Positions 13,958 through 19,828 of a stretch of 19,828 nt of DNA are shown piece after piece. Made by a program: the position numbers and the translations under genes. The stretch covers positions 1 to 19,828 of the forward strand of contig JBBQKP010000046.1 in the NCBI GenBank assembly GCA_038326995.1. Reading direction: 5' to 3'. Source of the DNA: JBBQKP01 sp038326995. GTDB taxonomy: Bacteria > Planctomycetota > Phycisphaerae > Tepidisphaerales > Tepidisphaeraceae. The notes beneath the pieces were generated by a model. It saw nothing but the letters and a program-made list of their open reading frames with translations, was not told where the DNA came from and did no database searches. How positions within the stretch are numbered: the first letter of the stretch is position 1; each line of letters begins with the position of its first letter.

Positions 13958-15955
13958 ATGTCCATCACTTCTAATCAGGGCGACGACCGGATTCCGCTGA
14001 TTCATGCCGCCACGCGATCGGATGTGCTCTCTTCAGCAATCGCCGCACGCTCTGTTGAAGCCTCTGTTGAAGGCGCTGTTGGAGCCTCTGTGCAATCGAA
14101 GTCGTTAATCCCAACCGTCCCAAGGCCCGAGTCGATCTGGAGTCGGCTGCTTTGGGCGACGATCGCGATCGCCCTGTTCGCCGCCTACCTGAGCTTCCTC
14201 CTGCAATACACGGCCGCCGGTCATGCGGGAAATAACCAGAACGGCTACCTCGTCACCGGCAAACTTCTGGCGACGACAGGCAGCGGCCGAGTCGTTCCTG
14301 AATCTCCGTTCGAATTTGTCGGCTGGATGTGGGGCATGAGCGACGAAACTTTGACCGCAACAGGCGGTGGGCCTCACTATGCGAAATATCCGCTCGGCTA
14401 TCCGCTTCTGATCGCGGGCGTCTACGCGTTCGCGCCTGATCAATACAAGGAAATCGCCGTCTATTACATCAATCCCATCGCAATGGCGCTGGGCGTTCTG
14501 GGCGTGTTCTTTTTCGCGCGACAATTTATGAGCGGCTTTCCTTCGATCGTCGCCATGACGCTTTTTGGTCTTTCGCCCGTCGTATTGCTGCTTGCTAATA
14601 ATCCCAACAGCCACGCGACGGCGACATGCTTTGTCGTCTGGGGCATGGCCCTGACCAGCCGATTCGCGCGGACCAGCGGCGTGACCGGCGGCGTGACGGG
14701 AGGCATCGTGAGCGGCGTCTTGGGCGGACTGTTTCTGGGGTTCGCCGTCACCATTCGATACACCGAAGGGCTGCTGGTCGTGCCGCTGTTCATCGCCGTC
14801 ATCTGGGCGCTCTTCTCGACCAAAGCGCGCTGGTGGATTCTGCTTTTGCCGCTCGCCGCTTGGATGGTTTTGCCGACACTTCAGGTCGCGTACAACTTAT
14901 ATCACATGGGGGCGATCACGGGCTACGACTCGACCGAGGAAAGCACGGGCTTTTCCGTCAAGGACCTGAGCCGAAAATGGTCGGCCGGTCTGAGCTCGCT
15001 CTACGGCACAGGCGCGTATTTTCTATTGCCGCTGGGTCTATTGGGCATGATCGTGATGCTCCGCTCGCTGCCCCGCATTGGGGTGCTTTTGATCTTGTGG
15101 TTCGTGCCGGGCACGCTGCTTTACATGGCGTACTACTGGGGCCAGCAGATGGCACTTTGGGATTTTTTACGTTTCTTCGCGACGATCTTGCCGCCCGTAT
15201 TTATCGCGGGCGTGTGGTTGGTCTGGCGTGCGGCGGTGCGTGACACGCCGGGCCGAATTGACATCGCCGGAAGTCTGATCGGCGCGACCGCGTTGCTCGC
15301 GCTGCTCGCCCTCACCTCGGCCGTCAACCTCGAAGCGTCGATCGGGCCGATGCAGCGCGATCGCACGATTTCCTCCAACATCGCCGCCAGCACCGTGTGG
15401 ATCAAACAGACCATTCCGGAGAACTCCGTCGTATTCGCAAGCTCACAACGATTGCTCAACCATTTGCAATTCGCGTCGCGCAGTAAACGGTTCTATGGCG
15501 CTGATTGGCTGCTGGGAAGATTTCCCGTCCCGCCGATCCGATCAGGCAGCGAGCTGGACGCGAACCCGATCCAGCCGGCCAGGCGAAAATACCTCGAAAA
15601 AGCGGTTGAATCCCTTTCAGACAAAGACCGACAGTCAGAGGCCCATCGCCTCATCGACAAGGCCCTGGATGAAAACCTTGAAGTGTGGGTCGTATTGCAG
15701 CGCGAACAATCGCGGCAATTTCGCAATCGTTTTCTCGACGCGGGCAAATATCAACTCGAGAGCAAAACCTTTACCGAGCCCAACAGCATGAGCGACCGCG
15801 CCACGAAATCTCTGGCGGGCCTGGCGACGACGGGCGTCTCCGAGCCGGGCCCACAAACCTGGACCGCCACGCGCGTATCGAAACGCGGTGCAACCACTCG
15901 ATCTGCCGCGCCCGCATCAACGACCACCGCCCCGACGACGCAGCAGGAGGATTAG
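13958..15955 (+). CDS. GT-C-fold-like integral membrane glycosyltransferase family protein
   Basis: The 665-residue product has a disordered N-terminus (1-60) with a small Ser-Val-Glu-Ala repeat. About nine to ten hydrophobic segments follow between 62 and 460, and then a soluble C-terminal region ending in a Thr/Ala-rich tail. The first large outer loop (about 85-145) ends in HYAKYPLGYPLLIAG, the aromatic-Pro-Gly-Pro motif typical of PMT/ArnT-like GT-C transferases. Those enzymes move sugars from lipid carriers to proteins or lipids outside the membrane. The acidic residue expected early in that loop is not obvious (it reads GNNQNGYL), so activity is uncertain. The substrate is unknown. It stands alone on the plus strand, converges with the HEPN unit with five bases between stops, and has no visible terminator. 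Confidence 0.7.
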   Translation: MSITSNQGDDRIPLIHAATRSDVLSSAIAARSVEASVEGAVGASVQSKSLIPTVPRPESIWSRLLWATIAIALFAAYLSFLLQYTAAGHAGNNQNGYLVTGKLLATTGSGRVVPESPFEFVGWMWGMSDETLTATGGGPHYAKYPLGYPLLIAGVYAFAPDQYKEIAVYYINPIAMALGVLGVFFFARQFMSGFPSIVAMTLFGLSPVVLLLANNPNSHATATCFVVWGMALTSRFARTSGVTGGVTGGIVSGVLGGLFLGFAVTIRYTEGLLVVPLFIAVIWALFSTKARWWILLLPLAAWMVLPTLQVAYNLYHMGAITGYDSTEESTGFSVKDLSRKWSAGLSSLYGTGAYFLLPLGLLGMIVMLRSLPRIGVLLILWFVPGTLLYMAYYWGQQMALWDFLRFFATILPPVFIAGVWLVWRAAVRDTPGRIDIAGSLIGATALLALLALTSAVNLEASIGPMQRDRTISSNIAASTVWIKQTIPENSVVFASSQRLLNHLQFASRSKRFYGADWLLGRFPVPPIRSGSELDANPIQPARRKYLEKAVESLSDKDRQSEAHRLIDKALDENLEVWVVLQREQSRQFRNRFLDAGKYQLESKTFTEPNSMSDRATKSLAGLATTGVSEPGPQTWTATRVSKRGATTRSAAPASTTTAPTTQQED

Positions 15956-15960
15956 GATTT

Positions 15961-16215
15961 TCAATCCTGCTCGAGATGCGCCTCGGCCGGAGTAAGGGCC
16001 GCGATGGCACCCACTAACGAGAGTTCGGCAGGATCAAGTCCTTTTTTCAGAATTTCGCCAAGCTTCTTCTGCCGCAACCGATGGTCCATCGAATTGAACG
16101 ACGGACTAACAACAACACCAGAAACCCGTCCGCCGGGAAGGTCTTCGAGTGCGTCCTCGAGATTACTAAGTTTTTCTTTCAACACAGCAACTACTTTTTT
16201 GTGGAGCTTCGCCAT
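15961..16215 (-). CDS. Small BolA-like protein, partner of the HEPN gene
   Basis: I cannot assign this 84-residue protein to a named family with certainty. It has an amphipathic, Lys-rich first helix (1-22), a strand (GVVVSPSF, 33-40), a basic helix after MDHRLRQKKLGEILKKG and a final strand ending in ALTPAEA (73-79). This order, with an H-R pair before the second helix and TPAE near the end, recalls the BolA fold, which also contains HR and a T-x-E-E-like ending. The gene overlaps the upstream HEPN-like gene by 25 bases, so the two are translated from one mRNA. The role is unknown; a partner or antitoxin function is conceivable from the layout only. Confidence 0.6.
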   Translation of the reverse strand: MAKLHKKVVAVLKEKLSNLEDALEDLPGGRVSGVVVSPSFNSMDHRLRQKKLGEILKKGLDPAELSLVGAIAALTPAEAHLEQD

Positions 16216-16655
16216 ATTGCAAGACCTTTGGTATGAACCGACTCCGCGGCAGCGACCAAATCCTTAGTCACTCCGCGCACTTGCCATTCTACTCCACCCT
16301 TTCTGTTTTTTTCACAGTTCTTCGCGCGAAAATAGCCGAGCAACCCATCAAAGGAAAGGTAACGAAGACCATTGTCCCAAAGAGCGACAAGAAGATTCCA
16401 ATCAGCCGAGCCCTTCATTTGGTCGTTCGCTAAAGTTGGGCACTTCGACAGCCACCTGGGAAGTGAGTGCTTCGCGTCATGCGGGGCTTCATTTCGCAGC
16501 GCAATGGCCTGAAGGATCGACTCTGCCGCCAACCCCGAAAGATAGCTTGCGAGGACGTAATCGTGCGGCTTCTCGTCCAGCATTCGCCGAGCCGCATCGA
16601 TTCGCTCAATGGATGCGAGGTACAAAACGTTGGGTCGGTACGAGAGATCAATCAT
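16191..16655 (-). CDS. HEPN-domain-like protein
   Basis: The 154-residue product (ATG at 16655) is mostly alpha-helical. Residues 11-70 read like a HEPN domain: an early helix with SIERIDAARRMLDE, then DYVLASYLSGLAAESILQAIALR and RNEAPHDAKHSL. R54-N55-x3-H59 fits the R-polar-x3-H signature of HEPN ribonucleases such as HepT, RnlA and the Csm6/Cas13 family. HEPN proteins often act as RNA-cutting toxins or in phage defence; others have lost activity. No MNT nucleotidyltransferase is next to it. A TTG four codons upstream is an alternative start; neither start has an SD. The promoter-like sequence and dyad immediately upstream suggest independent control. Confidence 0.6.
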   Translation of the reverse strand: MIDLSYRPNVLYLASIERIDAARRMLDEKPHDYVLASYLSGLAAESILQAIALRNEAPHDAKHSLPRWLSKCPTLANDQMKGSADWNLLVALWDNGLRYLSFDGLLGYFRAKNCEKNRKGGVEWQVRGVTKDLVAAAESVHTKGLAIWRSSTKK

Positions 16656-16665
16656 GCTTGCGGCC

Positions 16666-16727
16666 AATTTAGGAGTTGTCGCGTATTCGTCAAAATCCCG
16701 GCACTTGCATGATCGTGCCGCATTGAC
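16666..16727 (-). promoter_or_regulatory. Promoter-like sequence and overlapping dyad before the HEPN gene
   Basis: The minus strand has TTGACG (16688-16693), a 16-base spacer and TAAATT (16666-16671), placing transcription start within a few bases of the ATG at 16655. A dyad surrounds the -35: GTCAA (16689-16693) and CGGCAC (16699-16704) face GTGCCG (16715-16720) and TTGAC (16723-16727). The inner arms are perfect and the outer arms are offset by three bases. This layout suits an operator for self-repression, but no binding protein is known. Confidence 0.4.
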
Positions 16728-16788
16728 GATGGCCTTTCGAGATCAGACTCAATTTCGGTGAATAATCTGACGCCCAATAATCTCACGC

Positions 16789-16816
16789 TTGCAAGCGCGT
16801 CCGGGCGGGTCATAAT
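16789..16816 (+). promoter_or_regulatory. Sigma-70-like promoter for murA
   Basis: TTGCAA (16789-16794) and CATAAT (16811-16816) are separated by 16 bases; the -10 matches five of six consensus bases. Transcription would start near 16823, leaving a leader of about 145 bases before the murA start. No other gene of the plus strand lies between. Confidence 0.5.
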
Positions 16817-16954
16817 CCGCTCACGCATCTCGGGACGCTGTGCCGATTAATCTGTGAGACATCAAGATTCAACGACCCAGCGCTGAGACCAGGCACGCTC
16901 TCATCGCACCTAAACCTGCGAAAACAGCTTAAAATCACGCTCACGACTCAGCCC

Positions 16955-16961
16955 AAGGAGG
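16955..16961 (+). promoter_or_regulatory. Strong ribosome binding site deciding the TTG start of murA
   Basis: AAGGAGG is followed by five bases and TTG at 16967. The site is perfect, and the protein read from it begins exactly where MurA proteins do, so the TTG start is well supported. Confidence 0.85.
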
Positions 16962-16966
16962 GGCCA

Positions 16967-18406
16967 TTGAACAGTTTTCTTATCCGCGGCGGTGTGCCTC
17001 TCAAGGGCACCATCGAAATTTCCGGAAGCAAAAATTCGTCGCTGCCGATCTTAGCGGCGTGCCTGATGATCGAGGGGCCGATGAAGCTGCTGGGCGTGCC
17101 GCGCCTCTCCGACATCGATTCCATGCTGACGCTGCTCAAGCAGCTGGGATGCTCCACGCGGCGTCACGAAGCCGTCGCCACCGGACGGAGCTTCGGCCCG
17201 CTGCTCAGCGGTCAACTCGACATTGAAGTGCACGACGAATCTTCCGTCGAGGCCAGCTACGACGTTGTGAAAACCATGCGCGCCAGCATCTGCGTCCTCG
17301 GGCCGCTCCTGGCCAGGCGCGGCCGGGCGATCGTCAGCATCCCCGGCGGCTGCGCGATCGGCGACCGACCCATCGACCTGCACCTTCGCGGCCTGCAAAA
17401 ACTCGGCGCGACCGTCCGCACCGAAAACGGCCGATACATCTGCGAAACGCCCGGCAACGGAACACGCCGTCTCAAGGGCGCGACCATGTATCTGGGCGGC
17501 ACCAACGGCCCGACCGTGCTGGGCACCATCAACGTGATGTGCGCCGCAACACTTGCCCAGGGCAAGACGCGAATCGTCGGCGCTGCGTGCGAGCCCGAGG
17601 TCGCCGACTGTGCTTCAATGCTCAACAAATGCGGCGCCAAAATCACCGGTGCAGGGACGACTGAAATCACAATCGAAGGCGTTGAAAAACTCACCGCGCA
17701 CGAACATCGCATCATTCCCGATCGCATCGAGACCGGCACGTTCCTGATGGCCGCGGCCGTCACGGGCGGCTCGCTCACGCTACGCCGTGCGAACCTGGAT
17801 CATCTCATCGCCGTCGTCGACATCCTTCAGGAAGCGGGCGTGTCGATCGTCGCCGACGTCGACAACGACACCGTCCGCGTCACCAGCACGGGCAGACTCA
17901 AACCCGTCGACATCGCCACCCATCCCTATCCCGGCTTTCCGACCGATCTTCAAGCGCCGCTGATGGCGCTGCTGACGACCGCGGACGGAATCAGCGTCAT
18001 CTCCGAGCGCATCTACGGCGACCGCTTCACGCACATCGGTGAACTGACCCGCATGGGCGCGTTCATCCGCAAAGAAGGCCCGACCGCGATCATCGCGGGC
18101 GTCTCACGCCTCCAGACCGCCGACGTCATGTGCTCTGACTTGCGTGCCGGCGCGGCCCTGGTCGTCGCGGCCCTTGGTGCAACTGGCACCACGCGCCTCG
18201 ACCGCATCTACCACATCGATCGCGGCTACGAAAAGCTCGAAGCCAAGCTCGCCAGCGTTGGAGCCGACATTGAGCGCGTCGATTCCCGCTCCGCAGACAA
18301 ATCCGAAACCGGGCCCAAGATTGTTGAGCATCTGAGTTCTCAGATCGGTAAGGTCGAGGTGAGCATTCACCAAACGCCCCGCCGCAAAAAGGTTCAGGCG
18401 GGGTAA
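16967..18406 (+). CDS. murA: UDP-N-acetylglucosamine 1-carboxyvinyltransferase MurA
   Basis: The enzyme adds enolpyruvate from PEP to UDP-GlcNAc, the first committed step of peptidoglycan synthesis, in the cytoplasm. The start is TTG with a perfect SD. Lys22 and Asn23 in GSKNSSLP are the substrate residues. RAS at 105-107 and the active-site loop SIPGGCAIGDRPIDLH (124-139) give the catalytic Cys129, so fosfomycin-sensitive chemistry is expected. FPTDLQAP holds the general base Asp327. RGYEKLEAKLASVGA closes the fold near residue 430. At 479 residues it is longer than the usual 420 or so: about 40 extra polar, basic residues follow residue 440. It has its own promoter-like sequence upstream. 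Confidence 0.97.
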   Translation: MNSFLIRGGVPLKGTIEISGSKNSSLPILAACLMIEGPMKLLGVPRLSDIDSMLTLLKQLGCSTRRHEAVATGRSFGPLLSGQLDIEVHDESSVEASYDVVKTMRASICVLGPLLARRGRAIVSIPGGCAIGDRPIDLHLRGLQKLGATVRTENGRYICETPGNGTRRLKGATMYLGGTNGPTVLGTINVMCAATLAQGKTRIVGAACEPEVADCASMLNKCGAKITGAGTTEITIEGVEKLTAHEHRIIPDRIETGTFLMAAAVTGGSLTLRRANLDHLIAVVDILQEAGVSIVADVDNDTVRVTSTGRLKPVDIATHPYPGFPTDLQAPLMALLTTADGISVISERIYGDRFTHIGELTRMGAFIRKEGPTAIIAGVSRLQTADVMCSDLRAGAALVVAALGATGTTRLDRIYHIDRGYEKLEAKLASVGADIERVDSRSADKSETGPKIVEHLSSQIGKVEVSIHQTPRRKKVQAG

Positions 18407-18490
18407 GGCCGACCCGATGTTGCGACACGCACAAGTGTTCGATTTCTGAGTTGCTGCACTTTTCAGGCGTCTTCTTAGGACGTTGCACTG

Positions 18491-18496
18491 TATACT
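18491..18496 (+). promoter_or_regulatory. -10-like element, leaderless start of the Uma2 gene
   Basis: TATACT, preceded directly by TG, ends six bases before the ATG at 18503. Transcription seven bases after a -10 would begin at the ATG itself. No -35 consensus is visible at the right distance, and no SD exists. Confidence 0.45.
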
Positions 18497-18502
18497 CCGC
18501 TC

Positions 18503-19165
18503 ATGCCCGCCCTGCTCGAACAAGACGATCGCGCGCTGAGCCTTGACGACGTGCGAAATATCTCACGTCAACTTGCCGACGATCTGGCGAAATTACCGAT
18601 GCGAAGCGAAGGCTTCAGCACGGCCGAGTATCTTCAACTTGATGGAACTTATCTGGTCGAACTGCACGACGGAAAACTGCAGGTTCTGCCCATGCCCAAT
18701 TCCATACATCAGTCGTTGATCGGATTCTTATTTTTGATGTTGCGAGCCTGGGCGAGCGGACAAAAAGGCACACGAGTAATGACCGCGCCGTTTCGCATTC
18801 GTCTGAGCGACGACCATTACCGCGAACCCGACCTGGCCGTCATGCTCGCCGCGAATGCCGGTCGCTGCTTCGCTAACGAGTGGGACGGCGCGGACTTTGT
18901 CGTCGAGGTCGTCAGCGATTCAAACCGTCAGCACGACACTGTGACCAAACGCCGAGAGTACGCACAGGCCGGCATTGGTGAGTATTGGATTCTCGATCCG
19001 AAAAACGAATCAGGACGGGCATCATTAACGCAGCTTGTTCTGGAAGGCGATGCCTATGTTGAACGCGCGAGTCTTGTCGAAACCGGGGTCGTAAAATCGT
19101 CGGCGCTTGAAGGCTTCACGCTCGACTTGGTCGAGTTGATGAAAGACGCCCGAGAGAACGCCTGA
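18503..19165 (+). CDS. Uma2 family (DUF820) PD-(D/E)XK nuclease-like protein
   Basis: The 220-residue protein carries the Uma2 core: YLVELHDGKLQVLPMPNSIH at about 50-69, then REPDLAVM with Asp110, DFVVEVVSDSN with Glu135, and KRREYAQAGIGEYWILDP (149-166). These are the restriction-endonuclease-fold motifs of the family. Uma2 proteins occur in many copies in cyanobacteria and planctomycetes and are usually annotated as endonucleases; the cellular task is unknown. All expected acidic and Lys residues are present, so the fold looks intact. It is 96 bases after murA and is probably transcribed from its own promoter as a leaderless message. No restriction or modification partner is nearby. Confidence 0.9.
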   Translation: MPALLEQDDRALSLDDVRNISRQLADDLAKLPMRSEGFSTAEYLQLDGTYLVELHDGKLQVLPMPNSIHQSLIGFLFLMLRAWASGQKGTRVMTAPFRIRLSDDHYREPDLAVMLAANAGRCFANEWDGADFVVEVVSDSNRQHDTVTKRREYAQAGIGEYWILDPKNESGRASLTQLVLEGDAYVERASLVETGVVKSSALEGFTLDLVELMKDARENA

Positions 19166-19201
19166 GGCTGGAGAACGCTAAATTTCAGAAAACACCTGAC
19201 G

Positions 19202-19225
19202 TCTGACGCCTAACTTCTGACGCCT
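19202..19225. repeat. Direct repeat, 14-bp period, between Uma2 and GH4 genes
   Basis: TCTGACGCCT occurs at 19202-19211 and 19216-19225. A further CTGACG lies just to the left (19196-19201). The array fills the short spacer between the two convergent genes; no terminator-like stem is seen. Confidence 0.7.
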
Positions 19226-19230
19226 GCGCA

Positions 19231-19828
19231 TCACGCGTTGGCGGTCATCTTGCCCTTGTCCGCGGCCTGTGCGTTGGCACGAGACTTTTCCTTATCCAGC
19301 TTCATTTCGTCGACGGTCTTGGTCTTGATTCGCGCCGCACCATCCGTGACCACAGTCTTCACACGCGTGCCGGCCGTCTCGTGATCGGCAAGTCGCTTTG
19401 CGGCGGCGTCGATGTCGGCGGTCTTGTAGTTCGGAAGCCACTCACGCTGCGCGACGAGCATTTCGTCAGTCAGTTGCCAGATTTCTTCCGGGTCGCATAC
19501 GGCCGCGGTGAGGGGATCGTGCAGCATTGCCTGCTTCAGCAGATTCACGTCGCCGTGCACTGCCGCTTCCATGCCCATCTTCTGCACGTGAACACTGGCC
19601 GAGCATGTCGCGGCACACGCCATGGAAAGCTCGCCCGCGACGGGCATGTTCACGCCAGTGCGATCGACGTAGCCGGGAATTTCGATAGTGCAGTCATGCG
19701 GCAAATTCGGAATGTGCCCGTTGTTCTGGATGTTGAAGTGCCCGCGATACACGCGGCCCGTCTCCAGACCTTCGATGATGTAACTGCCGTGCTCTTCGCT
19801 TCGGTTCTCTTTGGTCAGTGCCTTGGGC
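19231..19828 (-). CDS. GH4 family alpha-glucosidase/alpha-galactosidase, C-terminal part
   Basis: The frame enters from the right edge (first full codon at 19827) and gives the last 198 residues. It opens SEEHGSYIIEGLETGRVYRGHFNIQNNG, then IPNLPHDCTIEIPGYVDRTG, which is diagnostic of glycoside hydrolase family 4. A helix-rich C-terminal part follows, with QAMLHDPLTAAVCDPEEIWQLTDEML. GH4 enzymes use NAD and a divalent metal and cleave alpha- or beta-glycosides by oxidation and elimination. The N-terminal NAD-binding domain and metal ligands lie outside. Whether the substrate is a glucoside, galactoside or galacturonide cannot be decided. The end is an unusual Lys/Ala/Asp-rich tail of about 40 residues. 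Confidence 0.88.
   Translation of the reverse strand, partial: PKALTKENRSEEHGSYIIEGLETGRVYRGHFNIQNNGHIPNLPHDCTIEIPGYVDRTGVNMPVAGELSMACAATCSASVHVQKMGMEAAVHGDVNLLKQAMLHDPLTAAVCDPEEIWQLTDEMLVAQREWLPNYKTADIDAAAKRLADHETAGTRVKTVVTDGAARIKTKTVDEMKLDKEKSRANAQAADKGKMTANA

Noticed and set aside
16233..16712. Plus-strand frames opposite the HEPN gene
   Set aside because: They are short and low in family resemblance, while the minus-strand frame has a promoter, an overlapping partner and a HEPN-like motif.

Overview
This is bacterial chromosomal DNA that is mostly GC-rich and densely coded. The gene content fits a motile Gram-negative-type organism: a flagellar export operon with FlbD, MurA, a secreted beta-strand-repeat protein, a Uma2 protein and a GH4 glycosidase. 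Many starts lack a Shine-Dalgarno (SD) sequence, while a few have a perfect AAGGAGG. The mixture suggests a planctomycete, perhaps of the Phycisphaerae type. That assignment is an inference from gene content and style; no marker in the window proves it.

Layout, left to right. (1) Positions 1-645, minus strand: the start of a secreted surface or extracellular beta-repeat protein that runs off the left edge. It is visibly richer in A/T than its neighbours. (2) Positions 900-5480, minus strand: a translation and nucleotide block read in the order tRNA-Gln(UUG), prs, rplY (L25/CTC), pth, rpsF, ssb, rplI, ending in a hairpin. The usual rpsR between ssb and rplI is missing. Several spacers carry short tandem duplications. 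(3) Positions 5791-5864: a long REP-like inverted repeat just past flhA. (4) Positions 5878-13840, minus strand: a flagellar operon read flbD, fliL, fliN, fliO, fliP, fliQ, fliR, flhB, flhA. It encodes all five membrane components of the flagellar type III export gate, a stator-associated protein (FliL) and a switch protein (FliN). fliM and motAB, often found here, are absent. FliN carries two FliM/FliY-type EIDALL motifs.

(5) Positions 13958-15955, plus strand: a large GT-C-like membrane protein, divergent from flbD. (6) Positions 15961-16655, minus strand: a compact two-gene unit, a HEPN-like protein with an R-N-x3-H motif and an 84-residue BolA-like partner. It has its own promoter-like sequence overlapped by a dyad. 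This is the best candidate in the window for a little-described system. (7) Positions 16967-18406, plus strand: murA, with a TTG start and a strong SD. (8) Positions 18503-19165, plus strand: a Uma2-family nuclease-like protein whose -10-like element sits six bases before the ATG, suggesting leaderless mRNA. (9) Positions 19231-19828, minus strand: the C-terminal part of a GH4 alpha-glycosidase that enters from the right edge.

Taken together, the left half holds core translation and PRPP synthesis, the middle holds flagellar assembly, and the right half mixes cell-wall synthesis with accessory genes.
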